Assembly: GCF_026107645.2 (NCBI RefSeq)
Contig: NZ_JAPCHV010000019.1
Span: 28,772 to 92,771, forward strand
DNA: 64,000 nt
Direction of reading: 5' to 3'
From: Flavobacterium sp. MFBS3-15
Lineage (GTDB): Bacteria; Bacteroidota; Bacteroidia; Flavobacteriales; Flavobacteriaceae
Shown here: piece by piece, positions 26,388-33,859 of the stretch
Position numbering within the stretch: the first letter of the stretch is position 1
Layout of the letters: each line of letters starts with the position of its first letter
Program-made: the position numbers and the translations under genes
Notes under the pieces: model-generated
Seen by the model: only the letters and a program-made list of their open reading frames with translations
What the model was told of the DNA's origin: nothing
Databases searched by the model: none

Positions 26388-27164
26388 ATGTTAGAAGCAA
26401 ACAACATATCGTACGCACACCGTAAGTTTACCATACTCGAAGGCATCGATGTTTCGGTCCGTACCGGTGAGCTGCTCGTGATTGTAGGCCCCAACGGCGC
26501 CGGCAAGAGTACGCTGCTGAGCGTGCTGGCCAATGAAATGGGCAAAACTGCCGACCCTGTTATCTTCAAAAAGAAAACCTTTAAGCAGTGGGACGATAAG
26601 GAACTGGCGCAAAACAAGGCGAAGTTCTCCCAAAGCAACAACAGCGACATCCCGTTATCTGTGGCCGATGTGGCCATGATGGGGCGATACCCGTACTTTA
26701 ATGCCCAGCCCTCCAAAACAGACAAGGATGCGGTGCTTACTGCCATGGAGGAAACCGATGTGGCCGCACTGAAAGACCGCGACTACAACTCGCTTTCTGG
26801 CGGGGAAAAGCAAAGGGTGCATTTGGCAAGGGTATTGTGCCAACTGGATAATGATGTGTCGGAAAAGCTGGTCTTTCTGGATGAGCCCCTCAACAACCTA
26901 GACGTACTGCACCAGCACCGCATACTGCATACCGTAAAGAACTTTACCGGAAGGGGCAACACAGCCGTAATGGTACTGCACGACCTGAACCTGGCTGCGC
27001 AGTTTGCCGACAGGGTAATGCTCCTGAAAAAAGGAAAGATCGTGGCTCACGACGTGCCTTGTAAAGTTTTCACAAAAGAAATAATAAGCCGGGTGTACAA
27101 CTTTCCGTGTACGATATGCCCGAATCCGGTAAACCGGAACCCCTTAATCATTTTTGGAATTTAA
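26388..27164 (+). CDS. hmuV: Heme ABC transporter ATP-binding protein
   Basis: I use the ATG at 26388, two bases after the permease stop, giving 258 residues; the frame stays open upstream but only inside hmuU. The ATPase has Walker A GPNGAGKST, the signature LSGGEKQRVHLARVL, Walker B KLVFLDEPLNNLD and the switch His in MVLHDLN. It drives heme import with HmuU. The C-terminus ends in a segment with a Cys pair (PCTICPNP). Confidence 0.94.
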   Translation: MLEANNISYAHRKFTILEGIDVSVRTGELLVIVGPNGAGKSTLLSVLANEMGKTADPVIFKKKTFKQWDDKELAQNKAKFSQSNNSDIPLSVADVAMMGRYPYFNAQPSKTDKDAVLTAMEETDVAALKDRDYNSLSGGEKQRVHLARVLCQLDNDVSEKLVFLDEPLNNLDVLHQHRILHTVKNFTGRGNTAVMVLHDLNLAAQFADRVMLLKKGKIVAHDVPCKVFTKEIISRVYNFPCTICPNPVNRNPLIIFGI

Positions 27165-27176
27165 ATACACACTATA

Positions 27177-28214
27177 ATGGATACCACAACCAATACACTG
27201 AAATCGCAGTGGGAGGCCCTGAAAGCCGAAAACCCACACCTGAGGATACGGAATGCCGCCGAGCAGCTTGGCGTTAGCGAGGTCGAACTTGTAGCCACAA
27301 GCGTTGGCGAAACCGTAACACGCCTTCGCCCTGAGTTTGCCGCCATATTGACCGAAGTTGAAAAACTGGGCAAGGTAATGGGCCTAACCCGCAATGATGA
27401 GTGCGTTCACGAGCGCAAAGGCGTTTACCTCAACCCCGATTTCAGCAGCCCGTTCGCGGGATTGTTCGTGGGCGAGGACATCGACCTGCGTATTTTCCTT
27501 TCGCACTGGGACAAGGCTTTTGCCGTGTCGGAAACCAGCGAGCATGGCGACAGGAAAAGCCTCCAATTCTTTGGAAAAGACGGGCTCGCGATACACAAGA
27601 TCTACCTTACCAAAGACAGCAATGCAGAAGCTTTTGATGCTTTGGTAGCCCAATTTAAATCGGACAACCAGAGCCAGGAGGAAACCACTATAGCGGTGCC
27701 GCTTATCATTGATGAGAAGCCCGATGAGGAGATAGACGTGGCGGGTTTCCGCGAGGCTTGGGAAAATTTAAACGATACGCACGCGTTCTTCGGGATGCTT
27801 AAGAAATTCGGCGTGACCCGTACACAGGCGCTTCGCCTTGCACCGAACGGGCACTTCGCCAAAAAAGTCGACAACAATACCGTAGTAAAAATCCTGGAAG
27901 GCGCTGCGGGACAAAAACTGCCGATCATGTGCTTTGTAGGCAACCGCGGCAACATCCAGATACATACCGGCCTGGTACGCAAAACCATGTGGCACAACCA
28001 ATGGTTCAACGTGATGGACCCTGACTTCAACCTGCACCTGGACACCGGCAAGATCGCACAGACGTGGATTGTGCGCAAACCGACCGAAGACGGTGAGGTG
28101 ACGGCCATTGAAGTATTCAACGAAATGGGCGAGATCATCGTGCAGTTCTTCGGCAAAAGGAAGCCGGGCATCCCTGAGCTTCAGGAGTGGAGGGAGCTTG
28201 TTGCTTCACTATAA
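27177..28214 (+). CDS. hmuS: Hemin-handling protein HmuS/ChuS family
   Basis: This 345-residue cytosolic protein has the duplicated fold of ChuS/HmuS. Half 1 (about 10-165) has NPHLRIRNAAEQLGVSEVE and VHERKGVYLNP. Half 2 (about 185-345) has NDTHAFFGMLKKFGVTRTQA and TGLVRKTMWHNQWFNVMD. These proteins accept imported heme and in some species break it open to release iron. It closes the hmuTUVS unit, 12 bases after hmuV, with a terminator downstream. Confidence 0.93.
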   Translation: MDTTTNTLKSQWEALKAENPHLRIRNAAEQLGVSEVELVATSVGETVTRLRPEFAAILTEVEKLGKVMGLTRNDECVHERKGVYLNPDFSSPFAGLFVGEDIDLRIFLSHWDKAFAVSETSEHGDRKSLQFFGKDGLAIHKIYLTKDSNAEAFDALVAQFKSDNQSQEETTIAVPLIIDEKPDEEIDVAGFREAWENLNDTHAFFGMLKKFGVTRTQALRLAPNGHFAKKVDNNTVVKILEGAAGQKLPIMCFVGNRGNIQIHTGLVRKTMWHNQWFNVMDPDFNLHLDTGKIAQTWIVRKPTEDGEVTAIEVFNEMGEIIVQFFGKRKPGIPELQEWRELVASL

Positions 28215-28236
28215 TTTACAGGAAGTTATCTTTATG

Positions 28237-28264
28237 AAGCCGTTCTGAGAGGAGCGGCTTTTTG
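28237..28264 (+). terminator. Terminator of hmuTUVS
   Basis: AAGCCG at 28237-28242 pairs with CGGCTT at 28255-28260, extended by G-U pairs, and is followed by a T-rich tract. Confidence 0.75.
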
Positions 28265-28342
28265 TTTTTGAAAGGGAACGCGGATGACGCGGATCGCCCG
28301 GATTTTATTTTTTATGGATTGTTCAGCAGGCTCTTCAGGTTT

Positions 28343-28477
28343 GAGTGAAGCTCTTCCCCTCCTTTGGAGGGGTGGCTGAAAGCCGGGGTGGTTTTACATA
28401 GCACAAAAAAGCATTCGTTTCATTTTAACCACCCCGCCCTGCGGGCACCCCTCCAAGGGAGGGGAAGAGCTTCACTC
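28343..28477. repeat. Long palindromic element, copy 1 of 3
   Basis: The ends are inverted copies (GAGTGAAGCTCTTCCCCTCC at left, GGAGGGGAAGAGCTTCACTC at right). The interior pairs GGGGTGG-TGAAAGCCGGGGTGG with CCACCCCGCCCTGCGGGCACCCC. A 135-base unit with this structure could fold into a cruciform or long hairpin. It lies downstream of hmuS. Confidence 0.85.
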
Positions 28478-28504
28478 GGCCGAATTAGCAAGGATTTTTA
28501 GCCG

Positions 28505-28610
28505 CACAGTCATTGCGAGCGGAGGAACGGAGCGCGGCAATCTTTCTATGTAACCGGCTTTGCGTGAGCAGAAAGATTGCTTCGTCGTTCCTCCTCGCAA
28601 TGACAGTGCG
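28505..28610. repeat. Palindromic element of the GTCATTGCGAG family
   Basis: Left arm GTCATTGCGAGCGGAGGAAC (from 28509) and right arm GTTCCTCCTCGCAATGAC (to 28604) are near-perfect inverted copies, and both arms also carry an inner AATCTTTCT / AGAAAGATT pair. Sequence of this family is dispersed in Bacteroidota genomes. A degenerate copy lies at 52.16 kb. Together with the preceding copy it fills the gap from 28215 to 28626, which holds no gene. Confidence 0.8.
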
Positions 28611-28626
28611 TATAGTACATACCTCG

Positions 28627-29322
28627 TTAACACTCCCTATCCGCCCCACAGCTGTCACCATCGACAATATCAAGCGGGGCATTGGTTTTCCATTCGCCGT
28701 AGGATTTTTGCAGGGCATCGAGGAACGATTCGGCTTCCTGTGCACCGCTCACGGCATACTTGCGGTTGAACACAAAGAACGGCACACCACGCACGCCAAT
28801 GTTGCGGGCTTCCTGTATGTCCATTACCACATCCTGGAAATAGGCTTCGCTGCCCATGGCTTTGCCCAATGCCTCAGTGTCAAGCCCTACGGAGCCGGCA
28901 ATCTCAATGAGTGTTGCGGCATCGTCTATGTTCTTTCCATCAGTAAAGTACGCTTTGAAGAGCGCTTCCTTAGCCTCATTCTGCCTGCCGTGTTCTGCAG
29001 CAAAGTGCAGCATGCGGTGCGCGTTGAAGCTGTTGGCGGGTATGGCTTTGTCGAGGTTATATTCCAGTCCGGTATCGGCGGCCATTTTGGCTACATAGCC
29101 GTTCATTTCCGTTGCCTCTTCAAGGGATATGCCCTTGTGCTCAGCAAGGAACTGGTGCAGGTTTTTGGTCGGGTCGGTTACCATTTCGGGCGAAAGCAGG
29201 TAGCTTTTCCACTCGATCTCCACTTTGTCTTTTCCTTCAAACTTTTCGAGCGCCTGCTCAAAGCGGCGCTTCCCTATATAGCAGAACGGACACATGATGT
29301 CGCTCCATATCTCGATTTTCAT
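28627..29322 (-). CDS. DsbA-family (FrnE-like) thiol oxidoreductase
   Basis: This 231-residue protein begins MKIEIWSDIMCPFCYIGKRR, with the thioredoxin-fold active site CPFC at residues 11-14. The helical insert has SFNAHRMLHFAAEHG, and the cis-Pro loop reads GVRGVPFFVFN. There is no signal peptide, so it acts in the cytosol like FrnE/YwbO. It would oxidise or isomerise thiols; substrates are unknown. It lies inside the heme locus between two palindromic elements. Whether it serves heme metabolism or merely inserted there is open. Confidence 0.9.
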   Translation of the reverse strand: MKIEIWSDIMCPFCYIGKRRFEQALEKFEGKDKVEIEWKSYLLSPEMVTDPTKNLHQFLAEHKGISLEEATEMNGYVAKMAADTGLEYNLDKAIPANSFNAHRMLHFAAEHGRQNEAKEALFKAYFTDGKNIDDAATLIEIAGSVGLDTEALGKAMGSEAYFQDVVMDIQEARNIGVRGVPFFVFNRKYAVSGAQEAESFLDALQKSYGEWKTNAPLDIVDGDSCGADREC

Positions 29323-29420
29323 GGTATTGTGTTTTGTGCAAAGGTAAGGATAAAAAAAGGAGCCGCGCCGGTTTGGAATCCAAAGCAGATACCGTGTTTC
29401 GCGCCCTGTGTTTCATGTCT

Positions 29421-29543
29421 GAGTGAAGCTCTTCCCCTCCCCGGAGAGGTGGCTGAAAGCCGGGGTGGTTGATTTCGCAAAGTTACATTGCCTATTGTTT
29501 TTAACCACCCCACCCTGCGGGCACCCCTCCAGTGGAGGGGAAG
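29421..29543. repeat. Long palindromic element, copy 2 of 3
   Basis: It has the same ends and interior as copy 1 (GAGTGAAGCTCTTCCCCTCC, then TGGCTGAAAGCCGGGGTGG, with CCACCCCACCCTGCGGGCACCCC on the right), but its right end is cut short. It lies in the 230-base gap between the small lipoprotein gene and the DsbA-like gene. Confidence 0.85.
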
Positions 29544-29552
29544 TAACATACC

Positions 29553-30074
29553 TCAATCCACATACATAGCTTCGTATCGAACAGAAACAAGCTCTCCGTC
29601 CTCAATTACCATTGTTATGATACTTCCGCGCTCAGTGTCGGTTATGTAGAATTCAGGAGATATTTCTTTCCGGTTCAATAATTCCAATAATTCTTCTTTA
29701 GTACTGCCTATTTTAATACTCCTCACTACGTGCGATCCGGGATTGGCAAGGCGTGCCTCCAACGGAAAGCGATTGGTGGCATTGCTGAACATTGTTATCG
29801 TATCCTGTTGCTTATAAAAACGGTAAATCGTATCGGTAATATTTTCGTTGTGCCTGTTTTTCTGTGTAGTAAATCGGGATGAGTAGGAAGACAACGTCTT
29901 TTTATCAAGCTTTAGTCCATCATAAAATTCATTAACGACCTCATCGCTTACAAGTGTATCGAGCGGCTTGAACACTACCCTGTCCGGAGCAGCTTCTGTA
30001 GCATTATCGTTCTTATTCACACATGAGAATATGAGTAGGGATGATAGTGACACAATGATTGGCTTTAAATTCAT
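29553..30074 (-). CDS. Hypothetical lipoprotein (173 aa)
   Basis: A lipobox ends at Cys18 (LIFSC). The body is mostly polar, with a helix-strand segment (KIGSTKEELLELLNRKEI) of the kind found in small periplasmic lipoproteins related to SmpA/BamE folds. The late segment ITMVIEDGELVSVRYE looks like a strand pair of the same kind. I do not recognise the family. It lies between two palindromic repeats in the heme locus and has no clear partner. Confidence 0.6.
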   Translation of the reverse strand: MNLKPIIVSLSSLLIFSCVNKNDNATEAAPDRVVFKPLDTLVSDEVVNEFYDGLKLDKKTLSSYSSRFTTQKNRHNENITDTIYRFYKQQDTITMFSNATNRFPLEARLANPGSHVVRSIKIGSTKEELLELLNRKEISPEFYITDTERGSIITMVIEDGELVSVRYEAMYVD

Positions 30075-30141
30075 GGCATTAATTTTTCGTGCAAATTACA
30101 GTTATTATGAGAAATTTGAATGATAGTTTTTTGCCGCTCGT

Positions 30142-30270
30142 GAGTGAAGCTCTTCCCCTCCCCCGGAGGGGTGCCCGTAGGGCGGGGTGGTTAAAATGAA
30201 AATGAACGAATTTGTTTCATCGTGGTAAAACCACCCCGGCTTTCAGCCACCCCTCCAGGGGAGGGGAAGG
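30142..30270. repeat. Long palindromic element, copy 3 of 3, inverted core
   Basis: The outer end GAGTGAAGCTCTTCCCCTCC matches copies 1 and 2, but the core is their reverse complement (GGGGTGCCCGTAGGGCGGGG at left, CCCCGGCTTTCAGCCACCCC at right). It lies between the terminator of the hmuR-hmuY unit and the upstream end of the small lipoprotein gene. Confidence 0.85.
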
Positions 30271-30292
30271 CGGACGAAAGACCCAGGGGAAT

Positions 30293-30328
30293 AAAAAAAT
30301 CCCGCAGGCATTACTACCCCCGGGATTC
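30293..30328 (-). terminator. Terminator of the hmuR-hmuY unit
   Basis: On the minus strand AATCCCG and CGGGATT pair around a 16-base loop and are followed by a T run. It lies 34 bases after the hmuY stop. Confidence 0.75.
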
Positions 30329-30361
30329 ACATAAAACAAAAACTAACTTACTAAAAACTTC

Positions 30362-31426
30362 CTATTGCAGCAGCGCGTATTGGAACACCGGGAAGCCCCT
30401 GTGCCCGTCCTGGCTGAGCATGGAAAGGAATTTTACTTTATAATAGTTGCCGTCGCCGTCCTGCAGTACAAAAAATACGTTGTTGTACACCTGTACCGGA
30501 AGCACGTTCCTCCAGTTGGCGCCAATGGCACGCTGGTCGTCGCTGAAGGCAATATCGACTGTCTGTAATGTTTCCAGTGAGAACGCTTCGTAAGCCGCCG
30601 CATCGCCGTCTACTCTGATGGCCTTAACGCCTGCCTTTGTATTGGTCACGATATAATCGGAGTAGAAGTAGGCCCCAAAAGATTCCGTGCCCTGGAACAC
30701 CTCATTGGTAAAGGTGGTAAAGTTCATGTCCCACTTGTCTTTTTCCGGCTCTGCCTGCACGGTAGCGCCCGTTGTAAGGTTTACAAACACATGGTTGAAG
30801 GCCGCATTTTTAGCAATGCTTACCTCTGTAGCCGTTGTGGCATCAAGGTTGGCATACTGCAGCTTGTAGCCGCTGCCGTCCCTCCATACTTTTACCTTTT
30901 TCCAGCCCCGTGGGTCACCGGCCACATTCGATACGCCCGGATCTACCGTAGTGGTGGGTACCTGGCTGCCCAGGTTGACCAGGTACACTTTGGCCGCAGC
31001 TTCGCTTGTTGCCAGGTTGCCGAAAGCTGTACGCGACAGGCTGCCGTCCGGGTGGTCGATGTAGGCCATATTGCCCGCGTCAAACGTTCCTACAGCCACC
31101 ATCGGGTCTTCTTCCTGCACAAGGGTAATGTCGGTCGTTTCAAGCTGTTTTACGGCCATTTTAAGCGACCCGTTGATTACCACCCGGAAATCGTCGCCCG
31201 AGTAGAAGCCAAGGTCCCAGCTGTCGCGTGCTACTGCTGTTGCATTTTCCCCGCTAAGGTCTACATACACTTGGTTGCCTTGCGTAGGGCCGCCCACACT
31301 CAATGGATGTTCGGCCGTACCGAATATCGTCCCTTCGGAGATCGGTTCTATGGGCGCTACATTGCTGTCGTCATCGCCGCACGCAAAGGCCAGCAAGGCC
31401 AGCGGAAGTAGGAATATCTTTTTCAT
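30362..31426 (-). CDS. hmuY: HmuY-family heme-binding lipoprotein
   Basis: The 354-residue protein has a lipobox ending at Cys16 (AFACGDDD). The mature region shows the HmuY pattern: VYVDLSG...SWDLGFYSGDDFRVVINGS in outline, followed by WDMNFTTFTNEVF, FYSDYIVTN and the closing YYKVKFLSMLSQDG-RG. HmuY proteins sit at the cell surface and take heme from hosts or environment for the TonB-dependent receptor. It lies 18 bases after hmuR in the same unit. It is longer than the Porphyromonas gingivalis HmuY, as is common in Flavobacteria. Confidence 0.85.
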   Translation of the reverse strand: MKKIFLLPLALLAFACGDDDSNVAPIEPISEGTIFGTAEHPLSVGGPTQGNQVYVDLSGENATAVARDSWDLGFYSGDDFRVVINGSLKMAVKQLETTDITLVQEEDPMVAVGTFDAGNMAYIDHPDGSLSRTAFGNLATSEAAAKVYLVNLGSQVPTTTVDPGVSNVAGDPRGWKKVKVWRDGSGYKLQYANLDATTATEVSIAKNAAFNHVFVNLTTGATVQAEPEKDKWDMNFTTFTNEVFQGTESFGAYFYSDYIVTNTKAGVKAIRVDGDAAAYEAFSLETLQTVDIAFSDDQRAIGANWRNVLPVQVYNNVFFVLQDGDGNYYKVKFLSMLSQDGHRGFPVFQYALLQ

Positions 31427-31444
31427 ATGATTATGTATTTAGGG

Positions 31445-33601
31445 TTAGAAGTTTAGATTATAGGTGAGCTTTAAAAAGTAAGAGCGCCCGTACGCCATCA
31501 GTATGCTGGTGCTGCCTGTATCATGTGTACCTGCCGAGGCTACGTTCGACCGGATGTTCACTACGTCGAGCAGGTTGCGCCCGCCCAGCGTGGCATCGAG
31601 CCTGCCGCTAAAGAAGCTTTTCTTTATCGATGCATCCATCAGGCCAAACGATTCGATTTCCTGCAATATGAACTGCGACTGGCCGTTTACCGCAGTTTCT
31701 ATGTACTGCGGCTGCCTGCCGTTGATCTTGTAATATAACGAAAAGGTGGTGTTCCACTTCGGCACGGTATAGGCTACATTGGTATTGAACTGCATCGTGG
31801 TAAGGAATTTGTCGTCCGACACTGCCGTGCCCGAACTGATCCTTTTTGAAATGCCCAGGAATGCCACCCCTGCCTTCACCATCCAGTTGTGGTATTCCAG
31901 CTGGTGCGTGGTGGCAATGTTGTACATTTTGTACTTGTCGATGTTGATGTACTCGTACTTCCATGTGGGTACGGTCTCTGTAAGCACCAACTCGATGCGG
32001 TCGTCTATGCCGATGTAGGTCGCCGAAAGGCTGTTCATCAGGCGTACTTCGGAATTGAAGAATGTCGTTTTTTTAATGCTGGCCTCATACGAATTGCCCG
32101 TTTCGGGCATCAGGTCCTCATTGCCCTGCACGTTGTGGTTGGAATCGACGAAGTAGGTGTAGAGTTCGTCGTAGTTCGGGGTGCGGTACGACCTGCCGAA
32201 CGATGCTCTGGCCTCAATCTCATGGTCGAATAAATAACGCAATCCCATGGAGGCCGACCACTGGTCGTCGAACTTGGACTGGAACGAGTAGCGGAAGCCG
32301 GGGCGCAGGGAGAACCTGTCGGTCACGCCAAACTCGGCCGCGGTAAACACATCGTAGTTTTCCAGCCTCTGCTTGATGTTGCCTTCGCCTGCACCGCCCA
32401 CAAAAAGGCCCGATGCAGCGGCATTGTAACCGTTGGTGTTCACAAACTCATAGCCCACCTGCAGGTCGAAACTTCTATCTTTAAAGAAGTTGCCCAGTGT
32501 ACCTGTCGAGTAGAGTATCTCGGTGTCCTGGTAGGTCTTTTCGGTATGGTTGGTTTCCTGCCCGGTCTGGATGTAGTAGTTGAACTGCTCCAGGTCTCGG
32601 GTCTGCCTTTGGTGCGAAAGGGATACGTTATAATCGAGCGACCCCACCAGCCTGCCAACCGCGTTGAGGTGGTGGTAGAATTTTTCGGTAAAAAACCTCC
32701 TGTCGCGCGAAAACAGCAATATCCCCGTACCGGGAACTACCTGGCTCTCCACAATGGGGTTATAGAAATCGATATTTTCGTTGAAATAGTCAAATTTGTA
32801 GAACAGCCTGAAATTGCCCTTTTGGTAACGGATAAGCGCGTTGCCAAAGTACTGCTCTTTGGGCAGCCAGCTGAAGCCACGGTTGACCCAGGGCGTTGCG
32901 GGGTCGTAGTCGGTATAGTCGCGCCCGCCGCGGGTGTCCTTAAAGCCGGTAAAATCGTTGCGGTTGCCGCCTATGGAAACAAACCAGTTGTCGTTGATGG
33001 TGTGTGCGGCCCTCAGGGCCTGTATATGGCGCCCTTTGTCATACAGTGGGGCATACTCCTCTCCAATGCTCTCTTCCTGCGCTGTGGCGTTTATTTCCCA
33101 CTTATTGAGTATAGACTTTTTGGTAATGATGTTGATGATGCCGCTTACCGCATTGGCACCGTGCGTTACGCCCATGGCGCCTTCTATGATCTCGATGTGG
33201 TCGATGTCGTCGAGGTTAATCTGCGTGAGGTCGATGTTGTTGCCCAGGCCGGTATCGCTTACCAGAGGAATATTATCAACCAGTATCTTCAGGTATTGCC
33301 CATCAAGCCCAAACATCGATACGGTGGACCGCCCTTCGGCGCTGTTGGGCTGCACCATGATATTGAGGTACTGGTTGAGCACATCGGCAAGATTGTTGGC
33401 TGCCTGGCGCTGTATGTCCTCACGGCTGATGACCTTGACATTGAAAACCGATTTTTTGATCGATTGCGGTTCGATCTGTCCGGTTACCACCACTTCGTCA
33501 AGTTGTTCTGTTGTAATGGTATCGGTAACGGTCTCCTGGGCGGTGGCCATGAAACCTGAAATCAGGAAAATATTAAGTAATGCTTTAGTGCCGTTTTGCA
33601 T
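31445..33601 (-). CDS. hmuR: TonB-dependent outer-membrane heme receptor
   Basis: The 718-residue protein has a signal peptide (1-22, MATAQ) and a plug domain. The plug includes a TonB-box-like VVVTGQIEPQSIKKS, then ADVLNQYLNIMVQPN and IEIIEGAMGVTHGANAVSGIIN, the classical plug end. A 22-strand-type barrel follows, ending in the aromatic YFLKLTYNLNF. It would import heme across the outer membrane using TonB energy. The assignment to heme comes from the adjoining hmuY and hmuTUVS genes. It is the first gene of a two-gene unit with a strong promoter. Confidence 0.9.
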   Translation of the reverse strand: MQNGTKALLNIFLISGFMATAQETVTDTITTEQLDEVVVTGQIEPQSIKKSVFNVKVISREDIQRQAANNLADVLNQYLNIMVQPNSAEGRSTVSMFGLDGQYLKILVDNIPLVSDTGLGNNIDLTQINLDDIDHIEIIEGAMGVTHGANAVSGIINIITKKSILNKWEINATAQEESIGEEYAPLYDKGRHIQALRAAHTINDNWFVSIGGNRNDFTGFKDTRGGRDYTDYDPATPWVNRGFSWLPKEQYFGNALIRYQKGNFRLFYKFDYFNENIDFYNPIVESQVVPGTGILLFSRDRRFFTEKFYHHLNAVGRLVGSLDYNVSLSHQRQTRDLEQFNYYIQTGQETNHTEKTYQDTEILYSTGTLGNFFKDRSFDLQVGYEFVNTNGYNAAASGLFVGGAGEGNIKQRLENYDVFTAAEFGVTDRFSLRPGFRYSFQSKFDDQWSASMGLRYLFDHEIEARASFGRSYRTPNYDELYTYFVDSNHNVQGNEDLMPETGNSYEASIKKTTFFNSEVRLMNSLSATYIGIDDRIELVLTETVPTWKYEYINIDKYKMYNIATTHQLEYHNWMVKAGVAFLGISKRISSGTAVSDDKFLTTMQFNTNVAYTVPKWNTTFSLYYKINGRQPQYIETAVNGQSQFILQEIESFGLMDASIKKSFFSGRLDATLGGRNLLDVVNIRSNVASAGTHDTGSTSILMAYGRSYFLKLTYNLNF

Positions 33602-33611
33602 TTAAATTAAC

Positions 33612-33690
33612 TTAGATTAATTCTAAATTGCAAAACTACACGTGTCGGGTATTATATGCAAATTATTTTTATTAATTCTAAATAAGAATT
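33612..33690 (-). promoter_or_regulatory. hmuR promoter with two perfect palindromes
   Basis: On the minus strand TTG (33661-33659) is followed after 20 bases by TAGTTTTG (33638-33631), an excellent promoter. Two perfect inverted repeats flank it: AATTCT-AAATA-AGAATT at 33674-33690, upstream of the -33, and TTAGA-TTAAT-TCTAA at 33612-33626, over the start of transcription. Their placement fits operators for an iron- or heme-sensing repressor. Confidence 0.6.
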
Positions 33691-33725
33691 TCTAATTCGC
33701 AATGATGTGTAGCATTTGAAAAATT

Positions 33726-33840
33726 AAAAGCGGATTTTCAGGATTAAAGCAAGGCAGCCTGAATATACCCTTCAGGATTACCTAAAATCCCATTTGGCAT
33801 ACCCTAAAATACCCATGCTTGTTCCTAAAAATCCGCTTTT
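33726..33840 (-). terminator. Long-range inverted repeat at the 3' end of the suf unit
   Basis: AAAAGCGGATTTT (33726-33738) and AAAATCCGCTTTT (33828-33840) are exact inverted copies about 90 bases apart; the stem extends by a further four pairs, and a T run follows on the minus strand. It starts 20 bases after the sufD stop. The large loop contains further small repeats, so a structured 3' RNA is possible. Confidence 0.5.
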
Positions 33841-33859
33841 TTCCTTAAAAAAAGATGAT

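Noticed and set aside
28627..29322. DsbA-like protein as a dedicated part of heme uptake
   Set aside because: It has no signal peptide and is bracketed by mobile-looking palindromes; position alone does not support a heme role.
32546..33559. Open frame of 337 codons on the plus strand
   Set aside because: It is antisense to the TonB-dependent receptor, which has a complete plug and barrel. No family features.
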